A stretch of DNA of 29,783 nucleotides from the NCBI RefSeq assembly GCF_016294135.1, contig NZ_JAEDCO010000022.1:1-29783 (forward strand), written 5' to 3'. The notes under the pieces are model-generated. The model did no database searches, had not been told where the DNA came from, and worked only from the letters and a program-made list of their open reading frames with translations. Both the position numbers and the translations under genes were made by a program. Each line of letters opens with the position of its first letter. The first letter of the stretch is position 1. Source of the DNA: Methanobrevibacter ruminantium (GTDB lineage: Archaea > Methanobacteriota > Methanobacteria > Methanobacteriales > Methanobacteriaceae). Of this stretch, positions 16,087 through 23,920 are shown piece by piece.

Positions 16087-16169
16087 ATTATCAACGACCT
16101 TCATTTTTTATTGATTACTAAATTACATTTTGAATATATATTCATAATCTTATATAAATACATACGAAT

Positions 16170-16232
16170 AGTAAATAATATTTAACATAAAGTAAATATA
16201 TTTATACAATAAGTAAATATAATTTTACATAA
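16170..16232. repeat. Three 21-bp direct repeats between the divergent zinc-ribbon and XRE genes
   Basis: AGTAAATA begins at 16170, 16191 and 16212, exactly 21 bp apart. Copies 1 and 3 read AGTAAATAATATTTAACATAA and AGTAAATATAATTTTACATAA. Each unit holds a GTAAAT...ATTTAC-like dyad. Two helical turns per unit would put a bound protein on one face of the DNA. The array abuts the zinc-ribbon promoter (box A 16151-16158) and overlaps a possible plus-strand TATA (16196-16206), so it could control both genes. Confidence 0.65.
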
Positions 16233-16272
16233 CATTTTAAAATTAAATCAATTTATAAAAAAGAGGGCAAGC

Positions 16273-16467
16273 ATGAGAAATAATCTAAGAATTTACAGAG
16301 CAATTGAAAATATTACCCAAGAAGAATTGGCAAATGAATTGGGAGTCAGCAGGCAAACCATAGTTGCTATTGAAAATGACAAATACAATCCATCACTTGA
16401 GCTCGCCTTTAAAATAGCTCATAAGTTTGATGTGAAAATAGAAGACATTTTCATTAGTGAAATATGA
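16273..16467 (+). CDS. Small XRE-family HTH regulator
   Basis: A 64-residue protein made almost entirely of one Cro/C1-type helix-turn-helix. ITQEELANELGVSRQTIVAIENDKYNPSLELAFKIAHKFDV is the classical XRE motif with recognition helix SRQTIVAIE, and it ends with IEDIFI. Single-domain proteins of this type act as dimers and are common autoregulators. The ATG at 16273 is preceded by GAGGGC, a moderate ribosome site. The upstream region contains three 21-bp repeats that are good candidates for its own binding sites. Confidence 0.92.
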   Translation: MRNNLRIYRAIENITQEELANELGVSRQTIVAIENDKYNPSLELAFKIAHKFDVKIEDIFISEI

Positions 16468-16517
16468 ATGAAAACTAAAAGTAGAATTTAGAATTGGATT
16501 TATTATAATGAATTTAA

Positions 16518-16556
16518 AATAATGATTTATAATAATGATTTATAATAATGATTTAT
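16518..16556. repeat. 13-bp tandem repeat, three exact copies
   Basis: AATAATGATTTAT is repeated three times without interruption (16518-16530, 16531-16543, 16544-16556), with a degenerate fourth copy at 16557-16569. It lies between the converging XRE gene and the acidic unknown gene. It is probably a slippage-prone minisatellite; copy number may vary between strains. Confidence 0.75.
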
Positions 16557-16633
16557 AATAATGAATTTAAATAAATTTAAAATAATTAAAACAAGTTATA
16601 ATAAATAAAAAAATAGTAAGAAGAAATGATAAT

Positions 16634-17344
16634 TTAATCAAAATCATCATCATAATCAAATATGCTGAAGTCCATGCCTTTTGAAGAGCTGCAATCAATA
16701 AGGTGTGCAAGGAATTCCTCTAATGAAACTTCCACATCTTCACTTAAGATATCCGTTTCATCTGGAAATGCTTCTGGATCCAAAGTGAAACTGAGGTCTT
16801 CTTGGTTTTGAGTGAGAATATTTATAAAATCCCCTACTGAAATCTCACGGGACTCTCCAAGTTTCATATCAAATATCTCTAAAACTGGATTTTCATCATT
16901 GATTTCAAATTCAATCTCATTCGGAATTTCAACAATCTCCCCTTCAAATACAGATCCATTGAACGCATTTTCCAAATCATTTTCATAAATTACACCAAAC
17001 CTTTGATTCTCAATGAATGGATTTTCAAATCTGAGATTGACTTCATCACCACTAGACAAGTCCAAATGAACTTCCTCATCTTCAAAAGCACCTATCTGTT
17101 CATAGAAATGTTGGAACAAGACCATTTCAACTTCATCAACAATGCTTGAAATATTTTTGACATCACTCCAGTTTTGAGAATTGATGACAAATGCACAAAA
17201 GTCATCAATAGCTGAAATAACGGATTTATACCTGTTTAAATCCTTTTTAGATAATCTGTTGCATTCAATTAAAGTATTTATTCTAGCTGTTTCACTTACC
17301 AATCTCTTAATCCAAATCAATTGCACTAAACCAAAATCATTCAT
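16634..17344 (-). CDS. Acidic hypothetical protein
   Basis: A 236-residue protein I do not recognise. The N-terminal third (to about residue 90) is helical with mixed charge (WIKRLVSETARINTLIECN...). The rest is strongly acidic with many short Glu/Asp-rich strands, and the C-terminus is FSIFDYDDDFD. No signal peptide, membrane segment, cysteine cluster or catalytic motif is visible. The ATG at 17344 has a near-perfect GAGGTG five bases upstream, which supports translation. A likely cytoplasmic protein restricted to close relatives; no function can be assigned. Confidence 0.8.
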   Translation of the reverse strand: MNDFGLVQLIWIKRLVSETARINTLIECNRLSKKDLNRYKSVISAIDDFCAFVINSQNWSDVKNISSIVDEVEMVLFQHFYEQIGAFEDEEVHLDLSSGDEVNLRFENPFIENQRFGVIYENDLENAFNGSVFEGEIVEIPNEIEFEINDENPVLEIFDMKLGESREISVGDFINILTQNQEDLSFTLDPEAFPDETDILSEDVEVSLEEFLAHLIDCSSSKGMDFSIFDYDDDFD

Positions 17345-17867
17345 TAAAACACCTCATAGATGAAAATTCATTCGACAACAAAATACGTTAAATAAGAACA
17401 ACCCACCCCATTATAAAATAAGCCCCCTTGAAACTTATTAAATAATATCCCAACCAAGTTGTCCCAACAAATCATCATAACTAAAAAATGCAAACAAAAT
17501 ACAAAGGCACAACAATGAGTTGATATTATGAACAAACGAAATATAGGAGTGATTTAATATGATGAAATTCTATTATGATGATTTATTGGTGTAATCAACC
17601 ACAATTATAGATTCATACCCCTTCATTAAATCTATAATAACTAAATCCAAACATGAAAACGCGCTTGTTTTAACATGCATTGAAAATTTTAGATTAAGTG
17701 GTTGATGGTAACAAATATATAAACTTGGTTGCATATAAAAGTTTTGAATTTATTAAAAAAAATTAAATAAAATAGAAAAAATAGTGGAAAATAGACTAAA
17801 AATAAAAAAATAGATTAAATTAAATAGAAAAATAAAAAAAATAAATTAAAAATTATTAAAAGTCTAA
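17345..17867. other. Intergenic region with promoter-like and micro-ORF signals
   Basis: About 520 bp; its left two thirds are less A/T-monotonous than other gaps here. On the minus strand a consensus box A (AAGTTTATATAT, about 17713-17724) predicts a start near 17692, twelve bases before an ATG opening a 35-codon ORF (17573-17680). A small hairpin pairs AAAAC (17656-17660) with GTTTT (17667-17671). On the plus strand AGGAGTGAT precedes an 11-codon ORF (17559-17594), itself preceded by a 9-codon ORF (17528-17557). None is recognisable. The region could be a decayed gene or a small RNA locus. Confidence 0.4.
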
Positions 17868-18641
17868 TTACATGTGTGCATCATCTAAAACATGATGACA
17901 CTCACAATCACACTCTTTTGATAAGTCCTTAATTGTATCAAACAATAAGTTAATCAATTCCCCTTTCTTTTGAGCCATAATATCCAAGACTTCTTTTGTA
18001 TCTAATTTAGTAGGGGAAATAGAAGTGGAATAATTGGAAACAACAGCTATAGGAACATAACACATTTCCTTTTCCCTTGCAAGAACTGCTTCAGGTAATG
18101 TAGTCATGCCAACAATTGATCCTCCAAGTATGCCAAACATCTTAATTTCAGCAGGAGTTTCAAATCGTGGCCCTTCTGTACAGACAATGGTTCCTCCATC
18201 AACAACCTTTCCATCAACACATCCGGAATTAGCTAAAATAGTTCCTCTCAATCTATTGCAGAAAGGTTCGGTCATGTCAATGTGAATAACCTCATTGTCA
18301 TAGAAAGTTCTATCCCTATTTACAGTGAAATCCAAAAAGTCATCTGGGAGAACAATGGATCCGGGACCAATATCCAAATCAAGTGAACCTACAGCATTTG
18401 TAGCCATGATTTGAGTAACACCTATCTCCTTAAGTGCCATGATGTTTGCCTTAAAATTGATTTTATGTGGAGGACAAGTGTGACCTGCAGAGTGTCTTGG
18501 CAAGAAAGCAACTGTCTTGTCCTCAATGCTTAAAAGAGAAACCTCAACAGAACCGTATTCTGTATCAACAGTTATTTTTTCTATAGAATCTGCCAATTCA
18601 CCTATTTCTTCTACTCCACTACCACCAATAATTCCAATCAT
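17868..18641 (-). CDS. 5'-methylthioadenosine/methylthioinosine phosphorylase family enzyme
   Basis: Phosphorolytic nucleosidase that recycles the methylthio-nucleoside by-product of SAM chemistry. In methanogens this family includes 5'-methylthioinosine phosphorylase. The protein has 257 residues. Phosphate-site segments are IGIIGGSG at the start, LPRHSAGH and NAVGS. CTEGPRFETPAE and GMTTLPEAVLARE form the nucleoside site. The base-contact segment reads VVSNYS: Asn rather than the Asp of adenine-specific enzymes suggests a 6-oxopurine substrate, i.e. methylthioinosine (inference). The C-terminal tail CDCECHHVLDDAH is rich in cysteine. The ATG at 18641 has GAGGT seven bases upstream. Confidence 0.92.
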   Translation of the reverse strand: MIGIIGGSGVEEIGELADSIEKITVDTEYGSVEVSLLSIEDKTVAFLPRHSAGHTCPPHKINFKANIMALKEIGVTQIMATNAVGSLDLDIGPGSIVLPDDFLDFTVNRDRTFYDNEVIHIDMTEPFCNRLRGTILANSGCVDGKVVDGGTIVCTEGPRFETPAEIKMFGILGGSIVGMTTLPEAVLAREKEMCYVPIAVVSNYSTSISPTKLDTKEVLDIMAQKKGELINLLFDTIKDLSKECDCECHHVLDDAHM

Positions 18642-18745
18642 ATGATAACCTCAATAAAAATAAAAAATAATAATTGTCTTAATAAATTAATAAAACAATT
18701 ATTTTATAAATTAATAAATTAATTAAAAATTCAAAATAAAATAAG

Positions 18746-18768
18746 AAAAGGATAATTATTATCCTTTT
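18746..18768 (-). terminator. Stop-codon-centred palindrome at the end of rtcB
   Basis: AAAAGGATAAT (18746-18756) and ATTATCCTTTT (18758-18768) are exact inverse complements around one central base. The rtcB stop codon (18759-18761) lies in the middle. A T-rich stretch follows on the transcript. Confidence 0.5.
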
Positions 18769-20207
18769 GTAACTGCTAAAGGAACAACTTTTGCAACTAA
18801 TTTAGCAATTCCTGCATCGTGAGATGTTTTAACAACTGAATCAACATTCTTGTATGCACCAGGTGCCTCTTCAGCTAAAACTGGAGCGGAATTTGCTTTT
18901 ACATGAATTCCTTTTGAGTTTAATTCCTTCTTGATTCCTTCTGCAGTGAATTGTTCTTTAGCTGCAGTTCTTGATAAGACCCTTCCTGCACCGTGAGCAG
19001 TTGAACCGAAGGTCTCTTCCATAGCAACATCAGTACCATGCAATATGTAAGAAGCTGTACCCATAGTTCCTGGAATCAATACAGGCTGACCTACAGAACG
19101 GTATTCCTTAGGAATTTCACGTCTTCCAGGACCGAATGCGCGAGTAGCCCCTTTTCTGTGAACAAGCACTTCCATATGGGAACCTTTTACCTTATGAACT
19201 TCCTTTTTAGCGATGTTGTGTGCAACATCGTAAATGGTGCTCATGCCCATATCATCAGCACTGCGGGAAAACACTTCTTCAAATGATTCTCTAACCCAAT
19301 GGGACATCATTTGACGATTTGCCCATGCATAATTAGCACCAGCAGCCATAGCCTTTAAGTAACCTTGTGCCTCTTTGGAATCAATAGGTGCACATGCCAA
19401 TTGCCTATCAGGAATATTTATTTTATAATTTCTATAAGCCTTATCCATTTGTCTTAAATAGTCACTGCAGATTTGGTGTCCACATCCTCTTGAACCACTG
19501 TGAATCATAATGGCTATTGATCCTGCTTCAAGACCAAATGCCTTTGCCACAGTTTCATCATAAATCTCTTCAATCTTTTGAACTTCAAGGAAGTGGTTTC
19601 CAGAACCTAATGAACCTAATTGAGGAATTCCTCTCTTTTTAGCCTTATCACTTACAATAGCAGATTCAGCATCCTTCATTCTACCGTTTTCTTCCAAGAA
19701 CTTAAGGTCGTCTTCCCAACCGAATCCACGTTCTACAGCCCACCAAGCACCATAGTCTAAAACCTCATTGATCTCATTGTCCTTAAGTCTGATTTGACCT
19801 TTACTTCCTACACCTGATGGAATGTTCTTAAATAATACTTCAGTAAGTTCCTTAAGCTTAGGCTTGATTTCATCTTCTGTTAAGTTAGTTCTAAGCATTC
19901 TAACTCCACAGTTAATGTCAAAACCTACTCCTCCAGGACTTACAACACCATTATTGTAATTGAAAGCTCCTACACCACCAATGCTGAAACCATATCCAAA
20001 GTGAATGTCTGGCATAGCTATTGATACACCTTGAATACCTGGCATGCAAGCTACATTTGCCACCTGCTCAAGAGCCCCCTCTTCAATATCCTTAACGGAT
20101 TCATCATCAAGATACAATCTTCCAGGAACTCTCATTTCCTTTTTATAGCTACTTGGGAGTTCCCATACATTGTCTCTTACCTTTTCAAGATTTTCTTTAA
20201 CTGACAT
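18759..20207 (-). CDS. rtcB: RNA-splicing ligase RtcB
   Basis: Joins 2',3'-cyclic-phosphate or 3'-phosphate RNA ends to 5'-OH ends using GTP and Mn(II); in archaea it ligates tRNA exons after intron removal. The protein has 482 residues from the ATG at 20207 (an upstream GTG at 20216 is less likely). Motifs: GGVGFDINCGVRML with the metal-binding Asp and Cys, GSLGSGNHFLEVQ, MIHSGSRGCGHQI, and VLVHRKGATRAFGPG, which holds the guanylylated His. No intein is present, although many archaeal RtcB genes have one. Its activator archease is encoded less than 1 kb upstream on the opposite strand. Two exact copies of GTATAAAAATT (20253-20263 and 20268-20278) lie at the probable promoter. Confidence 0.97.
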   Translation of the reverse strand: MSVKENLEKVRDNVWELPSSYKKEMRVPGRLYLDDESVKDIEEGALEQVANVACMPGIQGVSIAMPDIHFGYGFSIGGVGAFNYNNGVVSPGGVGFDINCGVRMLRTNLTEDEIKPKLKELTEVLFKNIPSGVGSKGQIRLKDNEINEVLDYGAWWAVERGFGWEDDLKFLEENGRMKDAESAIVSDKAKKRGIPQLGSLGSGNHFLEVQKIEEIYDETVAKAFGLEAGSIAIMIHSGSRGCGHQICSDYLRQMDKAYRNYKINIPDRQLACAPIDSKEAQGYLKAMAAGANYAWANRQMMSHWVRESFEEVFSRSADDMGMSTIYDVAHNIAKKEVHKVKGSHMEVLVHRKGATRAFGPGRREIPKEYRSVGQPVLIPGTMGTASYILHGTDVAMEETFGSTAHGAGRVLSRTAAKEQFTAEGIKKELNSKGIHVKANSAPVLAEEAPGAYKNVDSVVKTSHDAGIAKLVAKVVPLAVTKG

Positions 20208-20724
20208 AAATATCACTGAATAAGTTAAAATAACAATTTAAATAATAAGTTTGTATAAAAATTTTTCGTATAAAAATTATGAATTTCAATTATATTTAAT
20301 ATAACTTCTAATTAAATTCCAATATAATTTTTAATATAATATTATAGTTATGTTTTATAATACATTTAAAATTAATTGTTGAAATTAAAACTAACAAAAT
20401 CAAGAAAAGGAATATTTGAAAAATGGTTTAAGAAATTTCATAATCTCAATGAATCTAAAAAGAGCAAAAATTGATGTATGGTGTAAAGGATTAAATGATG
20501 GCTATTGAGTTTTTAGTGTTTAAAAAATGATAAAATAAAAATAAAAATTTTAATTCTAAAAACACATTGATTAAAGGATGTAAACTATGTAATTTATAAA
20601 ATCTAAATATTTATGAGATGTTTTTTTCAAGAAATTGCACGATAATATTCATAAATCTTTAGTAGTTTTTATCCTATATGGTTACATCCTTTAATAAACA
20701 ATGGGTTTGGTTTCATTTGTTTAA
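20208..20724. other. Intergenic region upstream of rtcB
   Basis: About 520 bp between rtcB and the small membrane-peptide gene, both on the minus strand. The left part holds the rtcB promoter with the duplicated GTATAAAAATT. The right part is dominated by the 139-nt imperfect palindrome at 20565-20703. No ORF is supported. Confidence 0.55.
20565..20703. repeat. 139-nt imperfect palindrome (structured RNA or MITE-like element)
   Basis: Nested arms: CATTG (20565-20569) with CAATG (20699-20703); ATTAAAGGATGTAA (20570-20583) exactly with TTACATCCTTTAAT (20682-20695); CTAAATATTTATGA (20603-20616) with TCATAAATCTTTAG (20649-20662) at 13 of 14 positions. The only asymmetry in the outer stem is an AAA bulge. 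The 32-base apical loop contains T7. It begins 22 bp after the small membrane-peptide gene, so on the minus strand it would form that transcript's 3' end. Confidence 0.55.
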
Positions 20725-20913
20725 TTATACCCAGCTCATCATTTCTGGGCTTGGAGCTGCGCTAACAGCTAGAATAGATAAAAGTAATACTGTAAGAACT
20801 ACAAATATTACCATGCAATCTTTAAAATCAATTCTAAGGTTGTGGAAGTTCATAGGATCCATAATACTGGTTTTTCTTCTTAAGTCACAATTATTGTTAA
20901 TATGTTTTATCAT
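20725..20913 (-). CDS. 62-residue single-span membrane or secreted peptide
   Basis: Unknown small protein, well supported as a gene: the ATG at 20913 has GAGGTGA five bases upstream, and a minus-strand box A (TTTATATA, 20985-20992) predicts a start near 20960. Residues 1-33 are polar with several basic residues. MVIFVVLTVLLLSILAV is one hydrophobic segment. SAAPSPEMMSWV ends the protein. The hydrophobic core followed by Ser-Ala-Ala resembles a signal peptide with a possible cleavage site, which would release about ten residues; otherwise it is a small inner-membrane protein. It sits between rtcB and archease, with no clear functional link. An overlapping plus-strand ORF lacks a ribosome site. 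Confidence 0.6.
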   Translation of the reverse strand: MIKHINNNCDLRRKTSIMDPMNFHNLRIDFKDCMVIFVVLTVLLLSILAVSAAPSPEMMSWV

Positions 20914-21146
20914 TTTTTCACCTCATTTTAATTTAAGTTTTATTATAAATTTTCTCTCTGTAATATTACTAAGTTCTAAAGCATATATAAAAAAAGAGAA
21001 AGAGAGCATTTGAAAACTAATATGGGGTTGGATTTCAAGTGTATTTATTATGAGATGAAAATAGATTTTTAAACCTTTTTTTCAAGGAATTTATATAATA
21101 TTAAAGTTAAATAATAAATTGTTAAAACTAATATCGGTGCATAGCT

Positions 21147-21614
21147 ATGGATAATAATGAATCAAAATTAAATGGATACGATTATTTTGATGTCACTGCA
21201 GACATTGGATTTCATGCCTATGGGAAATCTCTAAATGAGGCATACGAAAATGCAGGACTCGCTATGTTCAATGTTATAACAGATATAAGCAAGGTAAAAA
21301 AAGAGGAATCTAGAGAATTTGAAATAGTTTCAGAGGATTTGGTTTCCCTTTTATATGATTATTTAGAAGAGCTCTTATTCCTTCAGGATACAGAGTTCCT
21401 GTTCTTTTCTGATTTTAAAGTGAATATTGAAAAAATAGCTGATGATAAATCTTCCAATCTAGAGAATTATAAATTGACTTGTTTTGCTTGTGGTGAAGAA
21501 ATAGATTGGAATGTTCATAGCCCAAAATCTGAAGTTAAGGCTATCACTTTTCATAAGATGTGTGTAAAAGAAGATGATGGTGTCTTTAAGCTTAGAGCTA
21601 TCTTAGACTTATGA
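21147..21614 (+). CDS. Archease, RtcB activator
   Basis: Cofactor that accelerates guanylylation and turnover of the RNA ligase RtcB and broadens its nucleotide use. The protein has 155 residues, typical of the family. YDYFDVTADIGFHAYG is the archease N-terminal signature, including the acidic metal site. LLYDYLEELLFLQD is the central helix. SEVKAITFHKMCV and the C-terminal RAILDL complete the fold, with a conserved acidic residue near the end. The ATG at 21147 has GGTG seven bases upstream. It is encoded divergently from rtcB with only the small membrane-peptide gene between them. Confidence 0.95.
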   Translation: MDNNESKLNGYDYFDVTADIGFHAYGKSLNEAYENAGLAMFNVITDISKVKKEESREFEIVSEDLVSLLYDYLEELLFLQDTEFLFFSDFKVNIEKIADDKSSNLENYKLTCFACGEEIDWNVHSPKSEVKAITFHKMCVKEDDGVFKLRAILDL

Positions 21615-21695
21615 TTTTATATTCATTTTGAAAATAATAAAAAATAGAATTTTAATTAAGAATAATAAAAAAATAAAAAAAGAAACAGTTTTGAT

Positions 21696-21716
21696 CAAAC
21701 TTTTTTTAAAAGTTTG
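21696..21716 (-). terminator. Hairpin terminator of orc1/cdc6
   Basis: CAAACTTTT (21696-21704) pairs exactly with AAAAGTTTG (21708-21716), loop of three. On the minus strand it is followed by T-rich tracts with T7 runs. It lies 19 bp after the orc1 stop, between converging archease and orc1. Confidence 0.6.
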
Positions 21717-21734
21717 AAAAGTAGGATATTAAAT

Positions 21735-22853
21735 CTAAAGATTGCAGCGTTTAATATCCTCAGGAGCAAATCTTAAAATGATTTCTCTTGAATTTCCTCT
21801 AACTCCTTTTCCAGTGAACTTAGTGTCCACCAATCTTAAGAATTCAAGTTTTTCAAGAGTCCTGTTGAATGTAGCATAACTAACTCCTGCCTCTTCCTTA
21901 AACTGTTTAGACAAGTCCCCAGCAGTTAAGATTTCATCACTATCAACAACTGCTCTAAGCAAAGTCCTTTCAATGTCATTTAAGGAATTTATGGTTTCCA
22001 TCAAATTAATGGAACCTTGTTTGGATATTGCTTCTTCAACATGCTCTAAAGTAATGGATCTGCTTGCATTTGCCTCTGCAATATTACCACATACTCTAAG
22101 AAGGTCAATTCCAACCCTTAAATCCCCCACTTCAATTGTGTGATTAGCTATTTCTTCAATGATTTCATCTGAAATCACTCCAGGATAGAATCCCGCTCTA
22201 GCCCTATCTTGAAGAATGCTGAATATTTCAGAATATGTGTATGGCTGGAATGTAATGTCTTGAGGAATGAATACAGTATTTACATTCTTGTCAAGAGCAT
22301 ATCTGAATTCCAAATCTGAAAGAATTGCAAAAATACCTGTTCTTACTCCTTCAAATTCTTCATAAGCCCTTAAAATATCATAAAATATTTTATTTGCATG
22401 TGGAGTTTGGAATAAGTAATTAACATCATCGAAAGCAACAACCAATGTTTTATTGTCAGCAGAAAGCTTGTTCATGACTTTTTCATACACTCTTGAAAAA
22501 GGAACTCCAGTTTCTGGAGGTTGATGTCCAAATAATTTTTTATGAATTTGAGAAAAGATTCCAAAACGTGTTGTGTGCAATTGACAATTAATGTAACAGC
22601 AAACCACCTTATCAGTGGTGTGTTCAACCAATTCAAAAACCTTTTTAAGCGCTGTTGTTTTCCCTGTAGCGCATGATCCCATAATCACTGAATTGGTAGG
22701 GCGACCGCCTTGAATGGCTGGTCTAATGCACATAGCCATTCCTCCCATTTGGCTGTCCCTAAAATTAAAGTTTTCAGGCATATAATCAGGATTAAATGCA
22801 TTTATGTTTTGGAATAATGTTTCATCTCCCATCAAAATATCTTCTATTGCCAT
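21735..22853 (-). CDS. Orc1/Cdc6-type replication initiator
   Basis: AAA+ protein that binds replication origins and loads the MCM helicase. The protein has 372 residues. The N-terminal AAA+ domain has Walker A GSCATGKTT, with Ala where GTGKT is usual, and Walker B LVVAFDDVNYLF, where many family members have DE. The lid follows (VGDLRVGIDLLRVCG, sensor 2). The C-terminal winged helix starts near residue 285 (LNDIERTLLRAVVDSDEI). The start at 22853 has no ribosome site, but a minus-strand box A (22874-22881) lies 25 bp upstream, which predicts a leaderless mRNA. The variant Walker motifs suggest the second, diverged Cdc6 paralog of Methanobacteriales rather than the main initiator. I see no origin-type repeats with G-strings nearby. 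Confidence 0.9.
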   Translation of the reverse strand: MAIEDILMGDETLFQNINAFNPDYMPENFNFRDSQMGGMAMCIRPAIQGGRPTNSVIMGSCATGKTTALKKVFELVEHTTDKVVCCYINCQLHTTRFGIFSQIHKKLFGHQPPETGVPFSRVYEKVMNKLSADNKTLVVAFDDVNYLFQTPHANKIFYDILRAYEEFEGVRTGIFAILSDLEFRYALDKNVNTVFIPQDITFQPYTYSEIFSILQDRARAGFYPGVISDEIIEEIANHTIEVGDLRVGIDLLRVCGNIAEANASRSITLEHVEEAISKQGSINLMETINSLNDIERTLLRAVVDSDEILTAGDLSKQFKEEAGVSYATFNRTLEKLEFLRLVDTKFTGKGVRGNSREIILRFAPEDIKRCNL

Positions 22854-22873
22854 ATAGTTTATTATATGTTAAC

Positions 22874-22881
22874 TTATATAA
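22874..22881 (-). promoter_or_regulatory. orc1/cdc6 promoter, leaderless transcript predicted
   Basis: TTATATAA centred 25 bp upstream of the ATG at 22853, with T/A-rich flanks on the upstream side. At the usual archaeal spacing the transcript would begin at or next to the start codon, consistent with the absence of a ribosome binding site. Confidence 0.55.
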
Positions 22882-23093
22882 AAAAGTTCTTTAAATTTGA
22901 ATAATAGCATACAAATTTAATAAAAAAAAGAAAATTCATAAAAATTATTGAAAAAATAGAATAAGAAAAAATCTGGAAAAACGATAAAATAAGAGAATGA
23001 ATAAGAGAATAAAATAATGAAAATAGAATAATTAGAAAACAAGGAAAGTGAAATAGCTAAAATAATTAAAAAAATAAAAATTAAGAAAAATGA

Positions 23094-23831
23094 TTATTTG
23101 TCAATGTCAACCAAATTAATCACTTTTACATCAGTATTTTCCTTTATCCAAGCAAGCAATCTTTCTGCAAAGATTAGCTTTTTGGTTTTAATCTCATCTG
23201 CAGGACCTGTTGCCCCTTCAATGTTAGGCCTTGAATATTTGGTTACATTTGTTCCAAAATCCATTCCTGCAAGAACCATTTCCTCACATCCTAATGCAAG
23301 AGTGAAGAACATTGCCCTATCACCATCAGTAAATCCACCAAAGTTGTATAAATGACCTACAGGTTTGGATTGGGTGGTTCCGAGAATCTTATCAAAGCTA
23401 GTGGTCCACTTCACAATGAGCTCTTCATTGTCTCCATGAGCATGAACGACAAAATAAGACCCTAATGAATTTGCAGCCAACAAATCATCCATTTTGCCGT
23501 CTAAGTCAGTAGCAACAATGTCTGGAACAAGATCATCTTCAAGCATTGCAGTAGTGGCACCATCTGCAGAAACAATAAGATAATCATTCAAGTCATAATT
23601 TTCCTTTACATATTTAATATGCTTCTTTATGGAAGGGCCCGCACCAACAACAATGAATTTTGAAGTGTCTTTTTTCTCCATAATCTCATCAGAGAATTCC
23701 TCAATTGTCAAGCAACCTTTCTCATCAAGAATCTTATCCAACAATGCTGCAGTGTTCTCATCCCCTTCTCTTGAAAATCCAAGAGTATCAAGAATTTCCT
23801 TATACCATCCTCCCCATTCATTAAAATCCAT
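23094..23831 (-). CDS. mptE: 6-hydroxymethyl-7,8-dihydropterin pyrophosphokinase MptE (DUF115)
   Basis: Transfers pyrophosphate from ATP to 6-hydroxymethyl-7,8-dihydropterin in tetrahydromethanopterin synthesis, the archaeal counterpart of FolK without homology to it. The protein has 245 residues. The nucleotide-binding Rossmann-like core reads FIVVGAGPSIKKH (about residue 59) and SADGATTAML. PDIVATDLDG, VVHAHGDN and GFTDGDRAMF are the family's acidic and glycine-rich active-site blocks. The ATG at 23831 has AGGTG five bases upstream. surE lies upstream on the same strand across a 90-bp gap. Confidence 0.94.
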   Translation of the reverse strand: MDFNEWGGWYKEILDTLGFSREGDENTAALLDKILDEKGCLTIEEFSDEIMEKKDTSKFIVVGAGPSIKKHIKYVKENYDLNDYLIVSADGATTAMLEDDLVPDIVATDLDGKMDDLLAANSLGSYFVVHAHGDNEELIVKWTTSFDKILGTTQSKPVGHLYNFGGFTDGDRAMFFTLALGCEEMVLAGMDFGTNVTKYSRPNIEGATGPADEIKTKKLIFAERLLAWIKENTDVKVINLVDIDK

Positions 23832-23920
23832 GTTTACACCTTATAATTAATACTTCAATAATTAATGATTATGATTATAATTTAAGAATCTTATACTTTA
23901 AAAATATGACAATTTAAAAA

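Noticed and set aside
20678..21013. 111-codon plus-strand ORF over the small membrane-peptide gene
   Set aside because: It has no ribosome binding site and is antisense to a minus-strand ORF that has both a consensus box A and GAGGTGA. Its hydrophobic stretches arise from AT-rich promoter DNA.
22854..23093. Replication origin next to orc1/cdc6
   Set aside because: No repeated origin-recognition boxes with G-strings were found in either flanking gap; only AT-rich sequence.
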